NCBI GenBank assembly: GCA_031772625.1
Contig: CM062818.1
Coordinates: forward strand, 212,901,742-212,965,741
DNA: 64,000 nt
Source: Pinus tabuliformis
Taxonomy: Eukaryota > Streptophyta > Pinopsida > Pinales > Pinaceae
Reading direction: 5' to 3'
In this document: positions 46,328 to 56,990 of the stretch, one piece after another
Layout: every line of letters starts with the position of its first letter
How positions within the stretch are numbered: the first letter of the stretch is position 1
The notes under the pieces: model-generated
The model's database searches: none
What the model saw: only the letters and a program-made list of their open reading frames with translations
Told to the model about the DNA's origin: nothing
Program-made: the position numbers and the translations under genes

Positions 46328-47201
46328 AGAATTTTATTGATTTAGGATAATAAAAAAATTAGCAAATGGAGACAAGAATATTGCAAACCTTGAAAACATT
46401 TATAGACATCCTACTTTCTTATCCTCAAGATTGTGCAAAGACATGGGAGGAGAGCATACTTATTCGAAACAGAAAATGTCATCCTACCTACTCTATGTTA
46501 ATTGGAAATTACAAACTATTACATGTAATTAAATTTCCAATGTAACCATTCACATAATAGTAGTAAAAATATATTCATTTTCAATTTTTCAATTTTAAAA
46601 TGAAACAATACAAGGATGATCAAATCTAGTTTTTGTGAGTGTGATTTATTGAAATAAGAACAAAAACGAAATTGATCTAACCTCGTACTTGTTTTGAAAC
46701 CATCGAAACCACCTTTTGATAAGGCTTTCATAGGCGTGATTTCCACTCTGATTCGGATCATGTTGCAACTTCTCTTTGTCCTCCTCAATCTCCTGTTCAA
46801 ATAATTGTTCATCATCAGATGTATACGATTCTTCAAATGTTAATTCATTGTTTTCATCTAGAGGAGTAGTTAAGCTTTTGGCTACTATCAAGATCTCTTC
46901 TTCGCAGGAAGAGGAGATTCTGACTCTTCCTAGGATCTGAGTGAGTTGTTCCAAACTTATACTCAGCATTCTTCCATATATATATATGAATTTTTATTGT
47001 GTGTGTGCGTGTGTGTTTTTTTATTGAACGGGGGTTTTTGATTTATGTTTTATTGTTATGTTTTTTATATGAGAATAAACTTAAATTAAAATGCCTAAAT
47101 GCAATTAACCGTAAATAAAAATGATCCTAAATGAAAATTCTTCGTAAACAATCCTCCTAACTAGCTTACATCTAAGTTTTCTTCCCCGACAATGTCCAAA
47201 A
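46328..47201 (-). other. Remaining interior of the LARD-like element, PBS side, with acidic ORF
   Basis: Minus-strand ORF 46646-46969 encodes a very acidic 107-residue peptide (SYTSDDEQLFEQEIEEDKEK) starting about 230 bp after the PBS, where gag would start. It is not recognisable as a capsid domain. It may be the N-terminus of a divergent Gag. The rest is AT-rich without coding homology. Confidence 0.45.
47181..47198 (-). other. Primer binding site of LARD-like element
   Basis: The minus strand reads TGGACATTGTCGGGGAAG three bases inside the LTR boundary. It shares the TTGTCGGGGA core of plant gypsy PBS sequences. Confidence 0.75.
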
Positions 47202-48596
47202 TGTTGGGCGATTTAATTGTATGCTAAATCCCTGCCATTTAATTTGTCAACCCGGGGGTTTCGTGAACTTAGAAGCAAATCATAATATATGGGACCTCAG
47301 ATGAAATTGGTGTAGGAAGTTTGTTTAGAATGTAAATGCACATTACAAATCTAAACTATTTTCAAAATAAAGGATTCAGATCTATTTTATGAAAGCATAA
47401 AAATGTTTGATCAATGGAATTAGTTTACTTTAGAAGATAGAGAATAGTCTCTTGTTCAATAGTCTTGGTTGTCCTTCTACAATCTTTCTATATTAACATT
47501 TCCAAACATCTAAGAAAGTAGGAAAGAAAGTATATAAATGAAAGCAAGTAAATATTGTTTTCAGTTCAGTTCTTAGCTCATGGAGAAGAGTCTCCTAACT
47601 TAGGAGGACCTAATTGTCCTTCTCACATAAAAACTAGCTACTAAAAGGAAATCAATCTTCACATAAATGTAATCTAGGAAAGCATATAAGAAAGTAAATC
47701 TTGTTTCAGTTCAGTCTAGCTCATGGAGAAGAGGCTCCTAACTTAGGAGTTCCTGGTTGTCCTTCTCACATAAAAACTAGCTACTGAAAGGAGATCAATC
47801 TTCACACAACAAAACATGGCCATAACATGAATTCATACTAAAATTATCTACAAGTATTTACATCAAAGAAATAAGGTGAACATCCAGAATTCAAACTAGT
47901 ATATTCACAACTATGAACATTACTCTACAACAAAGTGTAATTATCTTGGTATGGGGGTCCTTCCATTCCTCAATGAGCAAACATGAACAACTATCACACC
48001 TTAAGAATCAAACAACACTCATAACTCATGATTTGGAGAAAATGATATTATTCATGCTAAATGAACAATCTTAAATATGATGTTAATGAATAACTGACAA
48101 CTATTCACCTTCCTCTGAAGGACGCTCCTCTTATTTATACATGAATTAGGGATATCTACTCAATAAATGTAGATCCCTTAAATATCTTCTAGATCCATAC
48201 TTGTCTCAATTTATCCCTAAAAAATAGATACAAATCCCATGACACATCAAGATCTACATGATCTTTCTCCTTGGAATATGGTCCACCTCTTGAGTTGAAA
48301 TTCGAATTTGACCTTGGGAGGCCACATAACGGTGCCTTGGAAGCTTCCAAATGATCTACACATGTCATCAAACTCAAGCCACTTTTAGGTATCAGCAAAT
48401 ACATGTTATTTCTCTAACTTTTAATCATAAATTCACTCTAAATACATGAAATTAATAACTTTGGAAAATGTAAATGTGAAGTCATGTAGTAATGATACTG
48501 TAGGTTTATGTAATCATAATGTAATGGAATGAGGTGAAAAGATGAGCATAAAGGTGAAAAATAGTGAAAGTGAATGTTAATTTTGGTAGCCCAACT
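47202..48596 (-). repeat. Right (5') LTR of LARD-like element
   Basis: 1395 bp, partner of 34055-35451. It ends GCCCAACT where the partner has GCCCAACA, followed by the gtaca duplication. Confidence 0.92.
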
Positions 48597-48601
48597 GTAC
48601 A

Positions 48602-50999
48602 GTATATCGAAAATCGATGGTCCATGACCCATATTCTATCGACAATCAAAGGTCCTGGTAGTGACGAATGAGTAGGTGATCAAAGGTTTCAGCGACATGC
48701 TATATCGGCAATTGCAAGTATCGGAGGGTGCAACCAAATACGACATCATGAAACTTTTGAACGATGATAACATAAAAAAAATTCGAGATTCGAGCCTCTA
48801 GTGTCAAAGCATCGGTGAGGGATAATTGTGATTAACAAAGAAAATCAGCTACAAAACTAGAGAAGGATGGGCCTTTTCTCTCTCCTCCAACGTGAAGCAT
48901 TACAGAGTATTTTTGGTCCCAATAAATCCACTTGGCAGCTGATGTCAGCATGACATGGTGGTATGGAGTGACACGTGGCAAGATGATCTAGAATTTTCAA
49001 GGGTCCAAAGAGGGAATATTTGGGTGACACGTGTCACCACTCACAAGGTGACATGTGGCAAAGGATGGCATCACATCGGAGCTCTCACAAATTGGAGTTT
49101 GCAGGTTGAGGCATGTTGTTACATCAACGTTAAAACCCCAATTTCGATCCACTGTGAAAGGTGCTTCGATACATGGCTAGCCCGTGATCACATGAAGAGT
49201 CGAGGAACCAAGGACTAAGTGCTAAAGGGCTATCAATCAGAGGCCGCTAAGATGTTGTAGCTCTAATGTAAAAGTCCTAACTGGAAACTCCAATTGCAAT
49301 CCGCCTAGGAAAGTGATCCGATATTTGGCCAAGCACCTAGTCACAACCCTTGGTCATATGGGAAGAAATGCAGAAAGGGGTTAAACCAAAAGGGGGCCAA
49401 AGGAGATCAAGACTCACTTTTTTGTGATGCTTTTAAGAGTAAAGGTCCTGATGTGGTAATGCTTCGATCGCATTGTATATATATTTAAAGGCGAATGGAT
49501 GAAGAGCTGAGGTATTGAATGAAGGCATGGGGCAGTCGCACATTGATATGGGCTAATCCTATAGAAGCCCTTGTAATAAGAAACAAAGGACTACATGGGC
49601 AATAGAAATGGATTCGACGACTTCACTGCACGTCTTCTGTGAGTAAATGACAGTATGGGAGGCTCAAGAAGACTTAACACCTCAACATGGAGCCCCACTC
49701 AATTGTAAATGTAAAGGACTTCCCAGAAAATATCTTCTTCTACTTTGTAACAGGCAAACATAGTGGGACCACTCCCAGCTCTGGAAGACAAGCGATTCAG
49801 GCAGTTAAGGTGAAAGTGAGAGAAATTGACGGAGCAGTTAGAAGGACACATCGCGACAGAGACGTGGCCTAATCAGGGGCCTTCATAGGAACAAGAGAGG
49901 GATACTTCCTCCATCATCCTCTGTTTTCCTTTTCTTTTCATTATTATGTAATTTCTATCTGTTTTCAAGAAAGGAATCAAATCCTTGGAAATCATTTTGG
50001 GCAATAGAGCTATCGCAGGTCGAGGTAGCTAGTCCATTGGACAGCTAGTCCTTGGCTGAGATATTTTGTAAATGTTGATTCAAATCCCCCTTTCTTTGTA
50101 TAAATAAGGGGGAGAAACACTTAATAGAGGTTCCAGAATTCTGCAGCCACATTGGTCCAAATTATTTGGTTCCATTTTGGTTATAATGGCTTGTTCACGA
50201 GGGACTTGAGCTGTAGATTACTGAATGTAAATGGATTGGTGAACATAACTCATTTTGAAGATTAATGATACTCTTTGGTGATTCCAATCATGGAAATGCA
50301 TAGTATGTTTTCCCCTCTGTAATATCATTCCATATATGTTTTTATTTCTCTAAAATAGTGTGACGAAGCTATCAGTTTCTCCCTTGTTCATGATTGTATA
50401 TTTGTTACCAAGTAGCAACAGTACCTCTGTTAGCTAGCGATTTACATAAGTACATGTAATGTGCACATATTTTCTTGAGATATTGGATACAAATGTGCCC
50501 ATGCATATATGGCATAAAACCCAGACTAGATCCCTACTCCTGCCACTCTTTCATCTCTTCTCTCTTCCATATTATTGTTGGAACATCGTGGCTTAGTATT
50601 TTTCATTGTAATCAGCCCTACACACCGATCTCCCCCTTCCTTTTCTTCCTCTCCACTTTACTACAACATCAATATTAAGTTGCCTATTTTTGTGTGCGGC
50701 AACCACCAGAAATAAACATTTCTCTCTGAGGTTGGCCTAATTCACCCCCTGAGCATTCAAATCCATGTGTTGGCTTGAGTTTACCTTAATGATAGAATAT
50801 TGAACCAAGCCCCCCTTTATTCATTTTTTATTACGTGACAATTAGAATGCACCAAAAGCCGCTCTTGAAAATATTCCATGCACTCCTCTATCTAAGATGT
50901 CCTAGAGACTGGTCTACAATCAACCCAGAGGCTGTCTCTAGAAAGCTTTCTACATCTCTCAAAGCACTTGTGCTATGGGTTCCATTTTAAGTGACAATA
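48602..50999 (+). repeat. 3' LTR of gag-only element, remaining part
   Basis: Resumes the LTR broken at 34054. Homology with 29490-31888 runs to the end. It includes repeated CCAATTGCGAT-like and GTGACACxTGxCAC motifs (about 49020-49060) also found in the 5' copy. Confidence 0.88.
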
Positions 51000-51004
51000 G
51001 GTCC

Positions 51005-52560
51005 TTTGACGATTTTATGTATAGATTCTACAAAAGGTCGAGGGATGGTCAACGACCCTGTAGGTATTTTCGTAGCCGAGGTGGATGGATTGGGCTTTGG
51101 GGGAGCTTCGTAACTTTGCTTCCAAGTTTTTAGGAATATATCCTCTCTTGTCATGAAAATATCCATTATTACTTCTAAGTTGATTAGCAGTTTGATGACA
51201 CTTCTCCTATGGGCCCAATGGAGAAGGCAAGCCCAACAGTCCCCTTGCTAAGAAGAATTTATTCACTACTGATGAAAAACCAATTGAATATAAAAATGAA
51301 GTCAGAAGGGAGAGCCCCCCTATCCTTAGGATGAGGTGGCCTACCACATCCTTAAGTTCATCTATTATGAAGGAAGACTGAGCGTATTCTATGGATACCA
51401 GTTCAGACTTCTCCATGAACTGAGATTTCGAGCAAGATTTCCCATAGCCCAAAGACTTAGTGTGCCTTATTTCCCCCTACAATCCATCATGGAAATGGGC
51501 TAGAAGGTGAAAGAGGGCAAGGAAAAACACTTATGACTCCATGGCCTCATAAAACTAAAAGTGAAATATGCTTTGAATAAATTAAGGTTTCCTGTCCTTT
51601 GGTCCACATTCACAGATATGGACAAAGAAGGCTTCCTTGAAACTGAGGTCCTTGCACTTGGGGGAGAAGAAGAAGAAGCAGCAGAAGAAGAAGAGGAGGA
51701 AGAGGTAGAAGCAGAGGAGGAATAATAGATAGAGGCAGAGAAAAAAGAGGAAGAACCATAGAAAAAGGAAGAGGTGGAGGAAGAAGAATAGGAGGAGGAG
51801 GAGGAGCAGGAAGAACCAAGTCCAAAGAAAACCACTCCACCTAGAAAAGAGGAGGTACCCCCAGAGAAGAGAAGTTTGTCTCCTGAGCACCATGAAAAGG
51901 AGGCAGTTTCTATCCTAAGTGCCTTGAGCACACCAATCAAACCTAAGAAGAAAAGGCAGAGGAAAACTCCCCTCTACTTCAAAACAATGAAAATCACTAG
52001 GATTAAATAGGGGAAGCCTCAAACTCCCACAAATACCCCTATTATAATTTAGGAATCACCAACTAAAAAAGAGGAGCTAGAGCCCATTGAGATGAAAGTT
52101 GAGAAAGTCACATCTCTTGGAGCCATCTCAAAGACTCTCATCACCTATGTAAGAAATCCTATCACCAGGTAAACCTCCTTTAAGTAGCCCAAGGCACTTA
52201 TCACACTCCAAAAAAAAGGGGAAATGCATGCTACAGGAAACACAAAGCCTACTGCAGGAAACAAAAATAGTGCTATAGGAAGAATAGAAGGGTTAGAAAG
52301 AGTGAAAAGCGGCAACACAACAGTTATAGGAGGGTGTTACATAGAATTTTTTCACTGTCCCTATACTCCCCGTCCAAGATCCTGGAGGAAATCTACAGTG
52401 ATCCCTATATGGTTTCCCATCATGAAGAAACTCCTAGTAAGCAGAATAATTCCCCTTTGCATCATTTCCAAAGAATCTTCCTTTTACCCCAGTTTACAAG
52501 GCAGATGCTACTGACCAATTTCCTCCTCGTGTCGATTTGTAGAGATTTATACCGAGACTA
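51005..52560 (+). pseudogene. Retroelement-associated ORF of the ORF1/gag-like family, copy A (decayed)
   Basis: Plus-strand fragments in order are: YYEGRLSVFYGYQFRLLHE (about 51363-51420), then VPYFPLQSIMEMG and LHGLIKLKV (about 51535-51561). Next is an acidic Glu-rich coiled-coil-like tract (51655-51830) with stops, a Lys/Pro-rich basic region, and a distant segment near 52400-52560. The same order of EGRxxxxYxYxFxLLxH, LPxY and HGLIKL is found in copy B at 55.5-56.9 kb. I know similar proteins from plant LTR retroelements, possibly the extra ORF of Ogre/Tat-type elements; the function is not established. It abuts the 28997-50999 insertion. Confidence 0.55.
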
Positions 52561-52639
52561 GCATTGTATAGTGCTACTGAGCCTTTTCTCACCTGTGCCA
52601 ATCCACTTTTAGTAAGTTTTTCAAATATAGATTCGAAGC

Positions 52640-53855
52640 TTCCAGGTCTAGAAGCTTTGTAACGGAAGACTGGTAAATGGTTGGGCTAGATGGAGCCAAG
52701 GAAGACAATTTGGGCTCCTTCCCCCTATTAGGATGGAACCAACCCAAGAGATAAAGCCTTCTCCCATGATAAGAGGAACCATCTCCCCTCTATCCAAGCT
52801 ATATAAACCCCTCCTTTTACAAGCTTCACTAGTTTTTCAGTAGTAGTATTTTTGGAGCTTGAATAGTCAACAAGATATCTATAGCTTGTAGCTTTCTAGT
52901 GTATGTTTTAGGGAGAATAGTGTGTTTGTTTTGGTTTGAGACTAAAGGGAAGAGACCTTAAAACTTCCATTGTTGGGGCTATCCATGAGATGCTGGTAGA
53001 AGTGTGGGAACCCGGATATGTCAGAGGAGACCAACAATGTCAAGGCATTGGTTGTAATATCTTTCTAAAATTATATGAATACAACTATTGATTGATTTCC
53101 TACATCGAAGTGTTATCCTACATTTGATGGCTTAATGTTCCTTGACCTGTTAAGTAGGCTGAATGCAATTTGTATGCTATCATGTTTGTTGTTTATGAGA
53201 GATTTTTCGGCGTAAATCACATGATATTTCATTTGTCGATGCGTTTCGAACCAACCAGTGTGGTTCATCGTCAGGACAAGTTGAATAAACAGATCAAGCT
53301 ATGCATGTTAAATAGACAGAGAAGACCTCCAATGGCTATAATTCATGACTAGGCAACGGCTATATTAACTAACAGCTAAATTTGACTAACAGATCAAATT
53401 TAGCTATTAGTCAATATAGTCGTTGCCTGGTCATGAATTATAGCCGTTGGAGGTCTGCCCTGTCTATTTAACATGCATAGCTTGATCTGTTTCTTCAACT
53501 TGTCCTGACGATGAACCACACTAGTTGGTTCGAAAAACATCGACAAATGAAATATCATGTGATTTACAGCAAAAAATCTCTCATAAACTTGATATGGATC
53601 ATAAAAGCCTCAATTCAACAATGTTTGTTGTTGTTGTTTGTTTTCTTGTTTCAGGTATTCTAAGGAAGGAAATGGAAAGTAGTTGGAGTAAGGAAGCATG
53701 ATCCTCACCAAGCAAAGTAGCGTTCTAAAAGGTAGGCCCTCTTATTTGATTCTATCCTAAGGAAGTTTTCCATAGATTGTTTGTTTGTGGTTAAACCCGC
53801 TCTCTCAAGCTAGAGGAATTGTTTGTTTCAGCATTGAGAATTTACCTGCACCACA
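52640..53855 (+). repeat. LTR-like region ending at a tRNA-type PBS (left edge approximate)
   Basis: A TATA box (CTATATAAACCCC, 52799-52810) is followed by a long leader, AT-rich polyadenylation-like sequence and a terminal CA at 53854-53855, three bases before a PBS. The left boundary was not found. A 396-bp foldback (53192-53587) is inserted within it. Confidence 0.6.
53192..53587. mobile_element. 396-bp foldback/MITE-like hairpin
   Basis: TTTATGAGAGATTTTT at 53192 pairs with AAAAATCTCTCATAAA ending at 53587. The arms of about 190 bp are mostly complementary, with scattered mismatches. The centre is AGCTAAATTTG...CAAATTTAGCT with a 10-bp loop near 53389. No ORF was found. It looks like a foldback element or MITE; a clear target duplication was not seen. 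Confidence 0.8.
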
Positions 53856-53858
53856 AAT

Positions 53859-53879
53859 TGGCGACTCCACTGGGGATCC
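53859..53879 (+). other. Primer binding site of tRNA-Arg type (Ogre/Tat-like)
   Basis: TGGCGACTCCACTGGGGATC follows an LTR-like CA end. Ogre-type plant gypsy elements are known for a TGGCGACTC...GGGG PBS complementary to tRNA-Arg, so this supports an Ogre/Tat-like element on the plus strand. Confidence 0.7.
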
Positions 53880-55200
53880 AATCCTTCTGTTTGATTGATT
53901 TTCATTTTATGGTTTTGTGTGAACTTTTCTACTATCACCATTTCCCTTTAGAGTTCTCTGCTTTTCCTAGTTTATTGCTCTGAGCCTGAAATTTACAGCG
54001 GCAAGTTTGGTTTTAGCCTTTGAAATTTTTTATTTTTTTCTTGAATCCTTGGTCAGCACGTTTATTTTTCTAACAGTCGCGCCAATCAGTGCGAGTTTCT
54101 GAAAAACAATCGTGTCAACCCCCTTCTGGCACATGTTGTCAGTTAAGCAGTCATGTCAATTCTTGTAGGTGAAGATCTAGGTTTCCCCTAGATCACAACC
54201 AATGTGTCTTGCCCTTCTGATTTCTCTCTCTTAGCTTGTTTTAACTATGTTCTCCCTGACAGGAAAGCTCTTTTAGCTTGGTTTATATGCTTGTTTGGTT
54301 TGCCTTTTCTTCACTTGGTTTCTTAAGTTCTCAGATGGTTTGTAGCCCTAGGGCATCTAGGTCATCATTCGTTCACTTGATTGTGTGCTCAGCAAGTCAA
54401 GATTGATAGTTAAGCTTCTCCTTGCATTTCATTTCTTAGTCCTTTTGTTGCTTTGATTTCAATTTCACAAGTTTGAAAATTTTCATTTGTCGATTGAGTG
54501 TCTCCTTTTGGGCATAGATCACATTGCTCATCTTATTTTTGGTTGAGCCTTTGCATCATTAGTTTGGAAGGAATTCTCTTTTGTTCTTTGCATTTTCTTG
54601 AGGTTGATTGTATTTGAAAATTTTTCATTGAAGTGTTTGTGAAAGATTCATTTTCTCATTTCATTGAAGAATATGCTATCACCAAAAAACAAAGGTTTAC
54701 ATTTTGTTAATCATGGTCTTAGATAAGTGTCAAGTCACCCTATGTTTCAATGGGAAGTTGGTAGGTTAGGAGACTCTAAGGCTTAATTTTTCATGTCCAA
54801 ATAAAGTCTAGCATGCTTTTTCTATGTTTCATAAGTCCTACAATCTTGTTAGAAACTCATAGCTTAAAGCCAATTTGAAAATTTTTGGAATTAGCCCTGA
54901 AACCACGTTTTCGTAGCGCAGACAGTGTAAATTGTCTATTTTGCACTACGAAAATGCTGCTCTTTTCGTAGCGCTTTTCCTTGCGCGCTACGAAAGCACA
55001 ATTCATAATAAAGTGTTGTCAAACATCAATCTGTTAGAATTCTGCTAAAATTTTCATTATTAGGTGTCATCTAGGAGTCAGTCCTTAAGCATGCCACCAC
55101 TCCAAACTCATCATTTCGAATTTAGGGTCCATTATGAAAGATAATTTCAAAATTCGAAAGTGGTTGGCTAGTCTTATCGTTTTAGATTGCATGCAAACCC
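53880..55200 (+). other. Leader between PBS and ORF copy B, with two hairpins
   Basis: No coding homology. Two adjacent hairpins share the stem TTTCGTAGCGC/GCGCTACGAAA: 54908-54954 (stem TTTTCGTAG/CTACGAAAA) and 54964-54995 (11-bp perfect stem, 10-base loop). Long leaders are typical of Ogre-type elements. Confidence 0.55.
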
Positions 55201-56990
55201 TTGAAACAAAATTGTTTTCGAACAATAAACTTTGGTAATTGTTCACCAAGGTTTTCTTCACTCAACATTCAGGTGAGGCTGGCAAGTGAGGCTGATCAAT
55301 TGAGTTTCAAAGGAGGCTGGTTTTTTCATAGAAATTTAGGAGAAAAGATGACAGAGGAGAAGAAATGGCACAGTTCTGGTCATTGCTTGAGAACAGAACC
55401 TGAAAGCACTGAGGTCCTAATCAGAGACAAAGTAGTTGTGGAAGCTTTCAAGAAAGTAGGGTGCTGGAAGTTTTGTAAGAAATTGTAAGGAGGGCATACC
55501 CAGGTGACAAAGGAGTTTGCACTCCATTTCAGTGGCTTAAGTACAAAGGTTGGAATGCTTAATTTGCAGGTTTCTCTAGAGGTCATAGAATTGGTGATAG
55601 AAATTCCTAGGGGGAAAGAGACATGGTTCAAAAACTTCAAATTCGACATGGAACCATGCAAGGTGTTCCTGAAGCCACAGTTTTCAAAAACCAACTTAAC
55701 CAAGGTAGTTCCCAAAGACTACATCAAGGACAGCTATACCAACCTGCTCTTCAACATTCAACGTTATTTCACCTGTGAAGGTAGATATCAAAAGGTTTAT
55801 TCATACCATTTTAAACTCCTTTTACATTTTACTAGTATGATTTCTCTAGATTTGCCTTCTTATTTCGAAGTATAGCTAAGATGGCAGATAAAGTACAGTT
55901 AAAATCCCAAGGATGTGAGACCTCCCTATTTCATCATGGTCTAATTAAATTGATAGTTCTACATGAGCTCAAAAGGGTCAACAAAGATTGGTCTTCTTTT
56001 TTGTTTTTATGTGACTTTGGAATAGAAAAACAAAGTGCAGACACTAGCCCTAGGGTTAAAGGAACTCCATCAGTAGAAACCAGCAAATCTGCAATGTCCA
56101 GAGAAAAAAGGTATATTAAGTTAAAGCCTAGGAAGCAGGTGAAAGAGCAAGCAAGCAAAACCCCAGCAGTCAAAAGCCTAGCAGTCATTCTTGAAACTCC
56201 TAAATCTGCCAAGGAAAAGATATCTGAGGTTAGGGGAGAGACCCAAGATCAGTCAACCTGCAAACCACTTCAAAAGAGGAAAAACAGTGATCTCGGGAGA
56301 AGGTTCAAGCTTGAAGGTTGATTTAAATGATATCTTAAAGGCCATTGACATTACAGAATCCCCTTTAGTGCAGGCAGATGTGCCAAAATTTGATCAAAGG
56401 AAGTCGAAGAAAGTGAAACCCTCCAAGAAACTAGAATTTGAAAATGATGTTGCAGCTTTTGTTTTTAAACCTAGAAAGCCCTTAACCAGGCAATCCAAGA
56501 AGACGTAGGAGTCCAATGCTGAATTGGAGAGAACAGAGGAACCTTTGTTTTTCATGAGGAGTTGATAGACTTACCATCTCCAAGACCTCGAGGAGACAAA
56601 AACACAGTCCCTGCCACTCAAACAGAAAAGGCCAGTTATGAAGTTATGGAAGAAAAGTTAAAAGCTACCAACAATGAAATTGCTAAACTAAGAGTGAGAG
56701 CAAGACAACATGTTGTTGAAAAGTCAAATTTCAAAAGGATGAAGGCTCTCTGGGAGGCTGAAAAGATGTCCAAACCAGAAATAGTTAGCAGTGAAATTAA
56801 ATACTTCACCTGGATTGTTCCTGCAATCAAAGAAGCTAGATTTGTAAGGAAAGTTAATTCTTAGCTCAGAGCTACAAACAAGGGGTTGAAAAGGCAAATT
56901 GAAGATCTAGAAATTCAACTAACTAGAACTAGAGAAGGGTCTACAACAATTATGAAACAAGGTGTTGAAAGGAAGCAATGAAGGAGATAG
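55201..56990 (+). pseudogene. Retroelement-associated ORF of the ORF1/gag-like family, copy B
   Basis: The frame from about 55270 reads ADQLSFKGGWFFH, then a TAA where Gln fits (about 55486), FALHFSGLSTKVGMLNLQVS, IEIPRGKETWFKNF and NIQRYFTCEGRYQKVYSYHF, up to 55875. A one-base shift leads to MADKVQLKSQGCETSLFHHG with HGLIKLIVLHEL (55940-55975) and a basic Lys/Pro-rich linker. The C-terminal coiled-coil (EKLKATNNEIAKLRVRARQ; after a TAG, KRQIEDLEIQLTRTREG) ends near 56980. Four frames are needed, so it is dead. No zinc knuckle or pol follows. Role unknown; homologous to copy A. Confidence 0.65.

Larger units (their letters stand above)
34055..48596 (-). mobile_element. LTR element with 1.4-kb LTRs and no recognisable pol (LARD-like)
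   Basis: The LTRs 34055-35451 and 47202-48596 begin TGTTGGGCGATTTAATT and end in GCCCAACA or GCCCAACT. The target duplication gtaca is exact (34050-34054 and 48597-48601). Orientation is minus: the PBS lies inside the right LTR and the PPT inside the left. After removing the nested copia solo LTR and chromovirus, about 4.4 kb of internal sequence remains (35452-39035 plus 46328-47201). It contains one acidic ORF and no RT, RNase H or integrase. This matches the description of large retrotransposon derivatives. Confidence 0.88.
28997..50999 (+). mobile_element. Gag-only LTR retrotransposon with about 2.9-kb LTRs (outermost layer of nest)
   Basis: Direct repeats begin TGTTGTCAC at 28997 and TGTTGTCACT at 33572, and end GACAACA at 31888 and GACAATA at 50999. 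The second repeat is interrupted at 34054 by another element and resumes at 48602. The flanks are ggtct (28992-28996) and ggtcc (51000-51004). The internal region is only about 1.7 kb and encodes a Gag-like protein but no pol. Without nested insertions the element would be about 7.5 kb. It would need enzymes from another element. Confidence 0.88.

Noticed and set aside
51500..51940. Long minus-strand ORFs rich in Ser, Phe or Leu/Pro
   Set aside because: They are complements of the GAA/GAG-rich acidic tract of plus-strand ORF copy A; composition alone keeps them open.
52224..52561. Independent small genes at 52.2-52.6 kb
   Set aside because: The segment fits the tail of ORF copy A in shifting frames better than a separate gene.
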